Source of the DNA: Haliclystus octoradiatus
Taxonomy: Eukaryota; Cnidaria; Staurozoa; Stauromedusae; Haliclystidae
Length of the DNA stretch: 64,000 nucleotides
Assembly: GCA_916610825.1 (NCBI GenBank)
Contig: OU744454.1
Span: 2,338,501 to 2,402,500 of the forward strand
Direction of reading: 5' to 3'
Shown here: positions 26,564 through 38,900 of the stretch, piece by piece
How the letters are laid out: the number at the start of each line of letters is the position of its first letter
Position numbering within the stretch: position 1 is the first letter of the stretch
Notes under the pieces: model-generated
What the model was told of the DNA's origin: nothing
Seen by the model: only the letters and a program-made list of their open reading frames with translations
The model's database searches: none
Program-made: the position numbers and the translations under genes

Positions 26564-27012
26564 CTAAATGAAGAAGTATATGACTAACAAATGAAATAGA
26601 GAGAAACCTGCTATACCATGATACGTTAGGTGGGATGTACTACAATTCTTATGCTGTTTTTTTTTATTAACTCCCTAGGAACACATTTGAAAATCAATCA
26701 TGAGTAATTGTCAATTGTAGGTTTGTGTATTGGTGTAGATTATTTATAAAAAATGAATTTCTTTCGAAGTTGTTTGAATCATTTTTGAAATGTTGACTGT
26801 AACAATTATGATTTGCAATGAATCAGCATGTTATTGACAAGAACAGAAAACATATAAAGTGTCATAAATTCATTTGTCATTTCAGTTAAGCAGATTTCTC
26901 TTTGCAATGATTTGTGCTACTTTTCAGCAAAGTACCTACAACTGGGAATACATTATTATGAAACAAATTTCAAACAATAATAATTGTGTCGTTGTTGATT
27001 GGCAGAGATTGA

Positions 27013-29105
27013 TTATGTTTGAAATTCTTGCCTGTGAGTATCAATTTTGTTGTGGTCAATCGGCCGACGTTGGATGTCGGCAGCAGTTTGATTTTTTTGT
27101 GCTGTTATGGTGATGGATGACAAGTCATTTTTACCACTGCAGTATTTTGTGACATATGATGATAAAATGCGGTCATCCATCACCTGGACATTACTTGACG
27201 ACCGTAATGCACAGAAGTTTATTGGCTTCATTGGACTGAAGTGCTCACCCACAGCTGCTGGATAGAGGTACTTCACTCCCAAGAAGTGTTCTATTGGGAC
27301 AATAGGATGGTCAGCTGATGCTTGGGTTGCTAGCCCCAAGTGAAGAAAGATGTTCAAAACGTCATTGGAATATTTGTGAGGGCGGACTCTCTTGTTGTAC
27401 TCTTCTGAAACAGGATATTTCATAACTCTACATTTCGTTCTTCCGTTTTCATCAACCAACTTTTGGCATCTGCCTCTAGCTAAGCTGAAATTATGACAGT
27501 GACATTAAGTTTAATACATTTGAAATAATGATAATGAAGTTGAAGACCAAATGTTTGTTGTTTGTGTAATACCTTTGTTGCAGTTGTGGATTTGGAGCTT
27601 TTGTGCCAGGTTTATCACATCATGAAAGTCTGATTCGCTTTCGATAAGACCCAAGTCTTTGAGAAATTCAGTTTCATAGCGGGCGATGTCATACGCACGA
27701 CAGACAATCCTTTGATGTGTGATGTCGAATGATTCTGAATTGTCTGTCGTGATCCCGCCATGAATGTGTGGTTTTCCTCCTTGAGCACCTTCCGACTGGA
27801 ATTCATAACGGTACCATGCTCCTTCAAATTAAAAATAATTGACATTATGAAAAACAATTTGACAAAGCAGTAAATCAACGTAAGCAGCACAATTTCTTAC
27901 CGATCGCTTTTCCAAAACTTTGTTCTTCACTATTCACCCTCCATTTCCAATGCCAATATGACACTCGTTCCCAACATTTACACATCAAATTATTGAAAGA
28001 ATTCATTATTTGTTTCAATTCGTTTGCTGATTTGTGGCTGTAATAATATATAAAGGTTAGATAAACGGCGGCACTACAGTCAAACATGATCAATGGAAAG
28101 GTAACATGAAACACTTACCCATGGTGTTTTAGAATGGCAAGGCGAATTGGTTTGAGACCATATGTTTCCATATCGTTGGATGTATCAGTTAAAAAATACG
28201 TCCAACCACCTTCGTCTCGTTGTTGTGAACAGAGGTTTCGTGCTTGCTTCTTGGCATCAAGCTCGCCGAACGGTAAATGATCTGAATCAAGTGCTTCAAC
28301 TGTTCTTCCCGATGTCTTTTCCAATGTTTCCATTCCTGTAGAAACGAAATTTAACATTGTGTGTTAATGTTTATTGCTGCACTTTATGATACATCAAACA
28401 CAAACATGTTGGAAATAAATATATACCTCTTTTGATAATAACTGCTGCACTGGTATGATTGAGCTCTCTGTTGGTTAGCACAGAAAATGCCCAACTGTGG
28501 TATTGTTGATCAGAGCTGGTCACTAAGGAAAGATCGTTTAACCTTACTGACAGATGATCTTCCAGTGACGCAAATGTTTTTGGATACGTACGAGGAGTTG
28601 TACATGAATGATGGTAGTGCACCAACGACAGAGTCATTGACCTATTCAAAATTCATAATAAAGATGAACAATCTGAGAACACTGAAAACATCTGTAGGGG
28701 ATGTAGATATTTTAATACTTTTTTTGGATTATTACCTGTCAGTGGAATATGCGTGGAGCAACCATCGCTTCTGGGAAAAGCAGCGGTACAGATTTGTTCT
28801 GAACAGTGGATTTTATATGCTGCATTATTTGTGCCGTTTCTGTTCTTTCTTTCTGAAATCCACTGAAGGGTATGTGGCATTGCAACGTGGCATTCAAAAT
28901 GAAATGACCTGACGTTGTGACGGTAGAAGAATCTGTGAACAATGAAAACAGTGATAAAAGGTTGCAATGAAAATATGATTGAATCCATCACGATTATATG
29001 AATGAATCATTGTTTTTACCGTGTTGATGATAATGTGCGTTTGCAGATGTCATCTGGCTGGGGCTGAGCAGCATTGGCTCCTAAAATGCCATGAAAAGGG
29101 TCATG
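27013..29105 (-). pseudogene. Helitron-like Rep, copy C with HUH and YVTKY motifs (one nonsense codon)
   Basis: Exons on -: about 29105-29022 (QMTSANAHYHQH), 28932-28736, about 28640-28437, about 28345-28124, 28037-27901, 27821-27573, 27479-27013. All junctions are GT-AG and the phases match copy A. Protein text in order: TLQCHIPF, LLFPEAMVAPRIFH, ALPSFMYN, FLTDTSNDMETYGLKPIRL, CKCWERVSYWHWKWR, WYRYEFQSEGAQGGKPHIHG (HIH at 27760-27768), FLKDLGLIESE, CRVMKYPVSEEYNKRVRPHK, and VMDDRILSSYVTKYCSG. The two tyrosines are at 27154-27156 and 27142-27144. HUH followed by Y-x-x-K-Y matches the Rep domain of Helitrons, which nick and join single-stranded DNA. The exon end 28736-28760 reads CAC TGA CAG where A has CAT AGA CAG: a premature stop. 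No helicase follows. Confidence 0.7.
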
Positions 29106-29152
29106 ATGCTGCAGCCCTGCATTGTGTTGGTAATTTAGATTTATCAATTTAT

Positions 29153-29760
29153 TTAAATCAAGATAATGTCGCATGGTTTGGTATTATGATAGTTCATTGT
29201 TGGATTAAACTCACTTTTTCCATGCCATGTTATTTTCATTCGGAAAATCATAATCACTTCTGCCACGACATGGAATAGACGACCTTGTAGAAAATATTTG
29301 AAATTGAGTAATTGAAATTGAGTAAAATAAGTTTGATGATTTATTCTGAAGATATAATATGGTATGATTTTTGTGAAATACCTGTCAACAAATAACAGGT
29401 CTTTTGTATTTATATCAATGCCTGTTCTGATGTCCGTTACAGTTGATGATTTATTAACGGTCAATTTTCTTAAATTTGACAAAAATGCCTGCATTACGTT
29501 GCAGCTCTGCTGATTTTCTTGCAGGTGGTCTATCAAATCACAGTCTAAATGATATATATCATTTATTAACTTATTTGAAATTTTATGTTTTGCCCCAATT
29601 GGCCCTTTCACTGAGTGATAAAACTTTTTTGATGATTGCCTGAAAGTCATCGCTATCGTTTATTGCTATGGCCTCGCTGAGTTTGGAATTGTGAGCGACG
29701 GCATCAACAACCAAGCGTGCAATGAAATTTCTTGAAACATCCCTGTCAAACAGTCAAACA
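29153..29760 (-). pseudogene. Unrecognised coding-like block upstream of Rep copy C
   Basis: Two overlapping - frames look protein-like. One has NFIARLVVDAVAHNSKLSEA and ends in SERANWGKT. The other runs through KLINDIYHLDCDLIDHLQEN and ends past 29390. A frameshift near 29610 would join them. No family recognised. It could belong to the N-terminal part of copy C or to another transposon gene. Confidence 0.35.
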
Positions 29761-29769
29761 TTTCCATAA

Positions 29770-30880
29770 TTCAGAGCCTTTCAAGAGAAGAAGAAGATAA
29801 TTTTTAACGATTTAATTGTACATAACATGAGTTTTTGTGGAGAACCTCTGACGCTGGAATTTGATTGTGGACAAGAGCAGTACTTCATCAGCTCTTCGGG
29901 GAAAGTTCATTTTACGCTTTGATCTTGAATATACTGCATGACTTGTCATGAGTTTCACCAACCACACCTTGACAGTGTTATTCTGTAAACCAACAATTTC
30001 AAGACATATTTCACTAATTTCAAAACACTATAATCCACAAAATATTCATACATACAAGTTGAGGATAACCAAGAATACATTATTACAGCATAGCTATAGT
30101 GTTGTAGTTGCTTCTCCAATCTTATTCGTGTTTGTTGTGGTCGTCTTATGAAATGCCTCCTGAAATAAAGGAGCGAACATTGATTATTTTCTAGAGCTGT
30201 TCACACGGTGTGATCTGTGTTGACTTGGTTAAGAATACGTTTAGCAGCACATAAATAAATAACAATATGTCATAGCAAGTAGAATAGATAACAACACAGT
30301 GCCCCGAAGAAGGCAGAAAAGCAGACAAATTCAGTAATAGTGGAATTAAAACAGTGTATGTGTGTTGTTTGAGGTTGAAAGAGACGTGGCTTGGCCGACC
30401 AACGTAGAAAGAACAAGTTTGCTTCGTTTGGTCTTTCGGTCTTGTTGATTTGACTAAGCTGATTATTGAAGCCTAGGGTGTGTAATTATATGACATATAG
30501 AAAGATGAAAACCCCTGCCAACCTATTACGATGGACAAGGCTAGCCATATATGGAAATATTTCTTCAGTCCAAATCGTAAAATATGGACCTATTTTTAAT
30601 GAAGATATATGAAACATTGAAAAAAAAATTAACATTTACTAGATTTCTGTGTAAGGTAACATGCATCAAATATTTCTTATAAGAAGACCGACTAAAATAA
30701 TAATAAAATAATATGATAAAATGTGATAAATCGTAAAAGCTAGTCTATGTCGTAACTTATCTTGAAATAATTATTTTTTTGGTTAAAAAACAACTTTCAA
30801 ATGTTGTTTTGTTCTTTGATATGCCTACACTCTAAAAACTAGGGGTGCTGACTATCAAATTTTTGTTGCCAATAAGGCGT
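29770..30880. other. Non-coding gap
   Basis: No supported exon. AT-rich, with small unbounded repeats. Confidence 0.4.
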
Positions 30881-30885
30881 TATTT

Positions 30886-32077
30886 TCAGTTTGCACCATG
30901 CTCTGTCACCAATACCGGATATTTCTCTTCTTCTGTTACTATCACCCCAATCGAGAACACCATTTTGGTTACGTTGAATCTGGTTTCTGCAGCTGCAACT
31001 TCTCTGCCTTCTTGAGATGTGCATGGCTGGGTCCAACCAATAATCTCGAACAACACCCCATCTTTTGTTGTGATGTCGTCCACAACAGTCCCAAAGTCGA
31101 ATAATTCAATCTTCTACAACAGAAATGAAGAACAGTTACAAACATGATTTGCCTCATCTTTTTTACCACATGTTTATCGAGAATAACCCACAAAAAAGTA
31201 CACAATACACATGATAGTAGCTGATGTTAGCATGCACAATTAATAGCAGGCAAATGCATCTCAAATATTTATCACTAGATATTATTAATTACATTTCCTT
31301 TCTTTCTTGTGTCAAAGCAAACGTCAAAGACAAGTCACAGATGTTTTATCAATCCAATCACAAATCACGATTTTAATTGGTAAAAGCTTTGTGATATTAA
31401 TTTTCACTCACTTTTAGATGGTCTTTCTTGACAAACAATGACAAGGCGGACACACTTGTGAAATCTGCTGACCATTCCAGGGTAACCATGGTTGCCATCA
31501 GTCCTGGCTTTGCCTTTGCTGCCACCCCACCAAGCAAGGACCAACACTGCCTATCTTTGTTTACACTGTGTGACCCATCACATTGGTCTGCTCCACAGAT
31601 TAACTGGACAAACACCTGTTGACATAACATTGAAAAAATTAGTTCCAGAAAATGAGAGAGCATACATTCCAATGGCATATCGAACAGGAACCAAATCATC
31701 CCACAGAAACTTGTTAATTAATCAAAGATATAATCTGAAGATCAGTGTTCTTAAATTTGAAGGACGTTAAAACTCGTAAGATCTATCATTCTCATTTAAC
31801 ATGTATCAATCCGCAAACAAATCTAAAAGCTACATTAATTCACACTTGACCTTACGTCTGATAACATTATTTTACCAACGTGGACGAAAGGAATAAATCC
31901 ACCTGTTTGGGAGAGACCAGCAGTGACTACTTGTTGGCCAAGTGACACGACGGGCAGGTGGACCAAAACGGCTCGCGGCTTAAATTTAGGGATCCCATAC
32001 ATTGATCCATTATATTTTGACTGTAGCACTGCAACCCCCGCCCCGATCACTGTTCTGTGCAGCCAAAATAGCGCCAT
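30886..32077 (-). CDS. Unrecognised 217-residue protein, 3 exons
   Basis: Exons on -: 32077-31856, 31615-31412 and 31113-30886. Each junction is GT-AG (GAC|gtaagg, caacag|GTG, AAA|gtgagt, tgtag|AAG) and all are phase 0, giving 74+68+75 residues and a TGA stop. It starts MALFWLHRTVIGAGVAVLQS, then HLPVVSLGQQVVTAGLSQTG, FVQLICGADQCDGSHSVNKD, WSLLGGVAAKAKPGLMATM, KIELFDFGTVVDDITTKDGV and FEIIGWTQPC. No signal peptide or repeated domain was seen and no family is recognised. It lies upstream, on the same strand, of the Rep cluster, so it may be cargo of the same mobile element or an independent host gene. An acceptor (ttatag) lies 52 bases upstream of the ATG, suggesting a 5'-UTR exon. Confidence 0.5.
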
Positions 32078-32440
32078 TCTCGATTCTTCTCAGTCTGTAC
32101 TCAGTATGAACGGGTTTCCTCTGCTGTCTCTATAAATGAACCAACATTCAAATTAAAATCAAAATGAACAGCAGGCAAAAATTGAATGGAAGGCATGATT
32201 TATAAATTAGCCCATTTCATCAATATTTTGCCAATTTCAGTAACAGACTCGTTCACCTTAATGACTTGCCTTGTAACAAAAATTATATAGAATATATGCT
32301 GAAGTATTAACGTTTATTAAGGTCACTATGCAATTTAGGAGGCTTCACTGCTTTGTCACCTTAAAACAGATAAGACTGAGCATGTTTTAAGTCAATAAAC
32401 ACTTACCGAATGTAAATTAGGCGGTCGAATGTAGCAGCTG

Positions 32441-32632
32441 TCATTTTGCCCTTTTTGAGCCTGCTGCTCCTCTTGTTCGCTTTCGATTTTTTCTTACCAC
32501 GTGGACAATATTCCCAATGATCTTCCACCTCCCACTAACCACATATGCACTCTCTTTCAGCTCCTCCAGACTTTTTTCAGGAAATCTGTTGGCAAATGTT
32601 ACAACTCCGTCGTAGTCTCCTGCCTCAATCAT
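32441..32632 (-). CDS. Small unrecognised ORF, possible first exon
   Basis: Reads MIEAGDYDGVVTFANRFPEK, then a basic tail KNRKRTRGAAGSKRAK. A donor, CACGTG|gtaaga, lies inside it and could splice to the acceptor at about 32130, but that join puts exon 2 in a different frame from the one starting MALFW. Either an upstream ORF or a separate transcript. Low confidence. Confidence 0.3.
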   Translation of the reverse strand: MIEAGDYDGVVTFANRFPEKSLEELKESAYVVSGRWKIIGNIVHVVRKNRKRTRGAAGSKRAK

Positions 32633-33499
32633 GGTCGATCATGGTGATCAGTCCAAATGCGTTCCTAACAAATTCATAAAAATCATTGGACGTATATCAA
32701 AACCAAACTGTGACAACTGGAGAGTGTTGGAGTGTAAACTACAACCCTGTATCAAGTCTTATTGTACTTGCAAGTAACGCCAGAAACTTTGCCTGTGTTA
32801 AGTTGACATTTTCACTCTTTAATATTCTACCAACATTAGCCCAAGAAAGATGCTTTGAACATCCTGGGTGTTGAGCACATAGCCGCCATGAGAGTTTTCA
32901 TTTAGCATACTTCTCGGAGACGGTGCCTCCAAAATTTGTAGCGAAATTGGGATTTTTTGGATTCAATGGGTTAAATAAGAAGGCGAAAAATCTTCTAGAG
33001 CAAGATGGAAAGAGAAAAAGAAGTTGACTTACATAATTTCTCCTTTTTGATGCCTTTGACTGGGACACAAATGAAAATGCTTTTTGCAAATAACGTTTAT
33101 TAGGCTTTGCCACCTTTTTCAGAATACCCAGGAGCTGTAGTATGACCGCAAATATGAAGGAAAATACGTTCTTGGGGCGTACTTTTGTAGTGGTTCAGCT
33201 GGAAGCGACCTAACATCTCTTCCCTGATTAAACACCACAAATGGATTTTTTACCATTTTGTATTGAATCTCACAGATGACGATTCATTATTTTTTCATAT
33301 GACAGAATAAAAAACTGAAATTCGCTTATCAATTAATACAACTAATTGATATACATATGTGATTATATAGTTATCTGGAAACACAAATTAAAAGCAGTGT
33401 GTTTGTGTGCATGTCTTTGGGTATAACTTCATGTTCTACCTAATTGTTCAAATTTCTCCTCTGTTTGCATAAAGCATTTGTTGGTCTAGGTTTTTGCTG

Positions 33500-33880
33500 T
33501 GACAACCTTTTTATGGCAAACTCTATTGTGTAGAGGCTTCATGTGGCTGTTTGCATGAATCATTTTTTGGTCAAGGTTTTGCTGTGACAAACTTTTACTG
33601 CAAACTCTATTGCGTAGAGGCTTCATGTGGCTGTTTGCATGAATCATTTTTTGGTCAAGGTTTTGCTGTGACAAACTTTTACTGCAAACTCTATTGCGTA
33701 GAGGCTTCATGTGGCTGTTTGCATGAATCATTTTTCGGTCAAAGTTTTGATGTGACAAACTTCTACTGCGAACTCTATTGCGTAGAGGCTTCATGTGGCT
33801 GTTTGCATGAATCATTTTTTGGTCAAGGTTTTGATGTGACAAACTTCTACTGCGAACTCTATTGCGTAGTCGATGCCGCA
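33500..33880. repeat. 84-bp minisatellite, about 4.5 units
   Basis: catgaatcattttttggtc recurs at 33554, 33638, 33722 and 33806, an exact 84-base period. 84 is a multiple of 3, so both strands stay open (plus-strand unit HESFFGQGF..NFYCKLYC). No start, splice or promoter context supports a gene. Confidence 0.85.
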
Positions 33881-33899
33881 TTCCAAACAGTTTGATTGC

Positions 33900-35941
33900 T
33901 GTTGCACATCTAGAGTTACAACTTCAATCGGATGATCCCAGTGTCTATACAGTATAATTATGTTTTAGCGTATCTCCTTAGCACTGCCTTCAAATTTCAT
34001 CCATGGGAGGTCCTACCATATATTCACTGTATTTGTTATTGTAATCACTTATCTTATGCCTATTTCTTATACTTTATCATGTTAATAAATCCTGTGAAAA
34101 AAGTTATTACAACGTATGATGAAACTGTCCCATTATTTGACAAGTAAACATACATTTTTATGGACGCTTTTCACAATGACAGTGTAAAATTTTAATTCAT
34201 TTATAAGTACAGTAATTGGTTTCTTTCAAAATAATAAATTAACAATTTTTTATGTTCTTTTCAGGTGCTGTTGTTGAATCTACCATCCAGCTATAGCTCT
34301 GGCTAGAATGTTCCAAAGTTTTATTAGCTGATTACCTGTCTTTAATTCAGAAGAAAAGGTTAAAATGCCTCTTGGATTTCAGAAGGCGGTACCTTCTGTC
34401 GGACCCTGTCTAACGAAAGTTCAATTCTTCTGGAATCATATTGGTGAAAGAACACCACAAATCTCGATCAGACATAGCTGATGACGAAATTCATGACACA
34501 CAGCATTAATGACCATTAGATGTCAGTATATTATGATGTCAAACCTGTTATAACGGCTACCTCTAGACATTTATACCTTCTGCTTTATAAAATCTTAATA
34601 GTTCTAAATAATTGAGTCAAAATATATCTTACTACATTGATTGGGTCAAAGCAGCTTCACTCGCAGCTCTTTCCCAACGCTGATAAAAAATATACTCTTG
34701 TTAAATTTTCAATATGATTTTACTTTAATTATCGTGTAACACTAATCATGTGTTCTCTATTTTACTGTTAATTATCAGTGTTAAATTTTACTTTTAATTA
34801 TTAGTTATATTGATGTTAATTAATCGTCCTAGTGTAAACGAGCAACACTGCTCATGTTGGCCTACAAAATAAAAATTAAACATACACACCACCTGTCTAT
34901 AGTGGTCACTCTTAGTATATCAGTCCATCTGTCTATAGAATTGGTCACTCTTTGTATGTCTAAAGTCTTATTTTCTACTGAATCAACCCTGTAGATAGAG
35001 ACCACTTACATGTAATGGTCAATCACAGTATGATGATACTCCATACAAATATATAGATAGATCAAAGTTTATTTGGATACACAAACGATTGTTATATAAT
35101 GTTAAATTTACAGGTTTACATACATACAAAATTATAAATAGAAGAAAATAGTTTGCAGACAAATACAAATACTGGAGTTTGCATTGAAAATAAAGCTGAT
35201 GAATACTCGTTGAGCTTTCTTAAGCAACGTGATGTATTTTATTAAATAAGCCATAAGGAGACAATACTGATGACGAATTATCTAATATCAGACTATGCAA
35301 TTAATGATACACAAATGTACACAAATCTGCGAACTGATTTTATGTAGCCACACCTAATCCAAATTTGGCGCCAAAATTTCCGCTAGAAGATTGTCAACAT
35401 TTGTTCCTTGTCAAGAAAATTATTAAAGTACGTTTTCAAAGTATTTGATTATAGTGATGCCACTGATTTGATCGAAGCTGTAAAACAATTTCCAACCTAC
35501 TTAAATTGAAAAAGAATAGGTGACAAATACTGTACTTATAAATTAACGACAGTTTACGTATACCGCATGCGATAGATAGGCATTTCAGTTTTGAAGTTTT
35601 CAAAATACTCAACTAGCATTTTCGATTTTCACCGATATAAAAATCACGTACTTCATTGTAGCTGCTTGCATGCTTCTTGTTTGAAATTCAATCCCAAAGG
35701 AATACGAATAATAAATAAAATTACGATACATCAATTATGTAAAATGACATTTATCGTGATATTTTGATATTTGAATCCCCTTAAATTCAATACTCCCTAT
35801 TAACTGCAAGGCCCCATTGTTCGGACCAGCTAAAATTATGTCTCGTTTCCCTAATCAGTCTTTTCAACCTTTCATTCAAGAAAGGAGAACTTTCTCAAGT
35901 ATTTGGAGTGAAATCATTCAAATATCCAACCCATCATCAAG
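33900..35941. other. Intergenic upstream of TPT1
   Basis: A partial GTCCGACA-type MITE at about 34355-34420 and GTCAAACCTG-type MITE copies at about 34540-35060. No gene seen. The last ~100 bases are the probable TPT1 5' UTR, with pyrimidine runs such as cagtcttttcaacctttc that could be a 5'-TOP start. Confidence 0.5.
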
Positions 35942-38900
35942 ATGAAGATCTTCAAAGATGTGTTAAATGGTACGTTAACATTGATTTATTAAATTTGTGA
36001 AAGTATTTTAAATGTTTTGTTCATAATTTATGCTTAATACTGTAACCAAAATGATCATAACAAACAGAGATTTATTTACAATAATGAGAGATGTTTCCAG
36101 AGCATCAGATTTTTAATGAGTAACATTTCCTCTATTTAAAGCCATCTTATACTATCAAATTATCTGGTTTTATATTGTGCCAAAATATCATTTCAAGTAT
36201 TTGATTTTGGTTCCAGATTTAGACAGTCTACCACCATTAGCCATATTAACGTCGAGTTATAACGAAGGCCAAGTCTATTCCTGCGCCCAACCCAATGTAG
36301 AATGTACTAAGTAAGATAAAGAAATTTTATTTTTTAATCTTACAGATTCTGAAGTCCTTTCAGATGTTTACGACATGGAATTGATTGATGACATTTCTTA
36401 CAAAGTAATAGGAAAGGTATGTTTGCTCATTTTAAGATTTTTATGACTTCACTTGCTGTAAAATTGTAGACACTGCTGTAAGATACATATATCCATGGTG
36501 AGGCTAGGGTCCGCCTAAAGTGGGGATCCTGAGATACTAGATCTGTAAGGCTAGAGCATATTCAGAAGGAAATTTATAGTTTTCTGATTTATAGCCCAGA
36601 CCCCAACAAAAAATTCAGAAGATGTTGAAAATTTTTCAAGATTTCAAAAGGCTAAATATTTTGTCGGACACTGGGTGAGGTCTATGACAGATAGTGCAAA
36701 GTATTGATACAGTGAACCCTAGTAACTCAACATTGAATCTATGTTATGAAACTCCCAGTATGGGAAGAATACCTTATGCGCTGCCATGATCGTGTTTTAA
36801 TATTTCAAGGCTGGAAATCAACTACTTTAGATACCTTTTTGCGTGATCAGTATTAGAAGTATTTTTGGGTTCAAATTTCAAATATCAAGGAATGTTGATT
36901 GATGTATTTATAGATTTGAGAAGAAATTACGAATTGTGCAGCTGGAAGTTCATTCTCTGATCCGACAGCTAAGATCTTGCCCGCAAACAGCATTCTTCCA
37001 ATCTTGTGCAACTCATAGTAGACTAGCCTACTACTGTGGCAATTACCTAATTATAATCAGGATATGAAAAAGTGGGGATCCCAGATCACAGACGGCTATA
37101 ACAAAGTCAGAACAAGATGTCGACAATTTCTTAAGATTTCAGAAGGCTAAATCTTTCGTCGGGCACTTATTATAATGATTGTGTGTGCATGCTACCTGCT
37201 AGAGGTGCACCGATAAAAAAAATTTTGCCGATTATCTCAGCCGATCACATTTTGCCGATAAAATTAAATAATCGGTCGATTAATCGGAAAAAACCGATGA
37301 ACAGAATATAAGAAAGTTATTAAACAAACAGAGACAAAATAAAACGATTTATTGCAGGAAATGAATGTTATTAATTGGATTAAAAGCATCCACAAATTAA
37401 ATTATTAAATATTATATTTATAAATTATACACAAAGTTTGTTGCAAGTAATACTGATGGATGCAATGAACTAATATGTAATTAATATGTTATGTGTTCAA
37501 ATAGTTAATAATTGAATTCTAGTAAAGGTAAATTATGATGTAAAAATAAAAGTCCTTCAGCCTTACGTGCAGTTAACCTGCTTCTTTTCTCCGTAGCAAT
37601 GTTCCCGGCTTCGCTGAAGATTCTTTCTGAATATACACTCGAGCTAGGAGCGCTCAAGTATTTCTCAGCTACTCTGTAAACATCTGGGTAACTGAGTTTA
37701 TTTGCCAACCACCATACATATGGATTCGACTTTCTAGGTTGACGTGGCAAAGCTAAGAAGGAGTCCATTTGTTTTTCAAGATCGGTGCTCTCTGTCGTCG
37801 TTGAGTCGTCTGCAACATCGTCGTAATATGACCAGAAATCATCATGATTTACTTGCCTTAATACTGGCACAGTTTGTTGTTGAACAGGTGTGTCATCATC
37901 AGAGTTGGTGGGAGACATTCGTTCAATTTCAGCAAGCAATGTTGTTCTGCTTTCAGCAGGAAGAAAACTAGTTTTAAACCTTGGGTCGACGGCTGTTGAG
38001 AGGACGCAATTTTTGTTTATGATGGTGTCTTTGAAACGTTGTATGACCTCCGTTGAAATCATTTGTCGCATAGTTTTGACACCACTGCTCAAATTGCCAT
38101 CGGCTTTCGTTAGAAACTTCTTGAGAACTGTGACAGCAGGAATAACTTCTGATAGGCATGAATTTTCTTCGCTCATATCTTTCGTTAATTCTTCAAAGGG
38201 TTGCAACAGTCTGATGACCTTTTCCATGAAATCCCATTCATTTGCGCTCAGCATGGTAACGGATGACTTATCACTTGAGAACACAACAATCTCCTTTTTC
38301 ATCTGGAATAGGCGAGACAGCATAGTGTAGGTAGAATTCCACCTGAAGAAGATACAAAACAAACAATTCAAATTAGACAATGAATAATTCAAAAACATTT
38401 GTTAAAAAATACAACAGCACATTTTCTTAGAATGGGACGAAAACATAATACTGTAATTCAGATGAAAGAACTATAATTTCAAGTAGGCCTAATCATGAAC
38501 ACGTTGCACTGCGGCAATGAAAAATGATAAACACGAGTGGAAAACAAGTGTAAATATACTGTAAATATTGAAATATTGTGTTAAGATTACCTCGTTGAGA
38601 CGTCTTGTAAAGGAGTTAATAATGGTATGTCTATGTCCCATTCAGCTAACATTTGTTCTAACTTCTTCTTAATTGCTTCTCCAGTGTGATTACCAGGAAA
38701 GTGACTAGAATGAAGGACGAATGACTGCCTTGGCTTCTCTGTCTGTTCAGGATTGATCCAATGAGCAGTTAAGCTAATAAAGCAGTCGTTATTATGCGAA
38801 CAAGTCCAAATATCAGAAGTAAATGACGCGTGTTTGACATCTTTTAACATCTTTTTGACCTCTCCTTTGGCACGTTTTACCGATTCGGGGATAACAGTGT

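Noticed and set aside
33486..33895. Cys-rich repeat protein gene
   Set aside because: Explained by an 84-bp tandem repeat that keeps both strands open; no promoter, start or intron evidence.
37744..38330. Plus-strand frames across the hAT element
   Set aside because: Antisense shadows of the clearly recognisable transposase.
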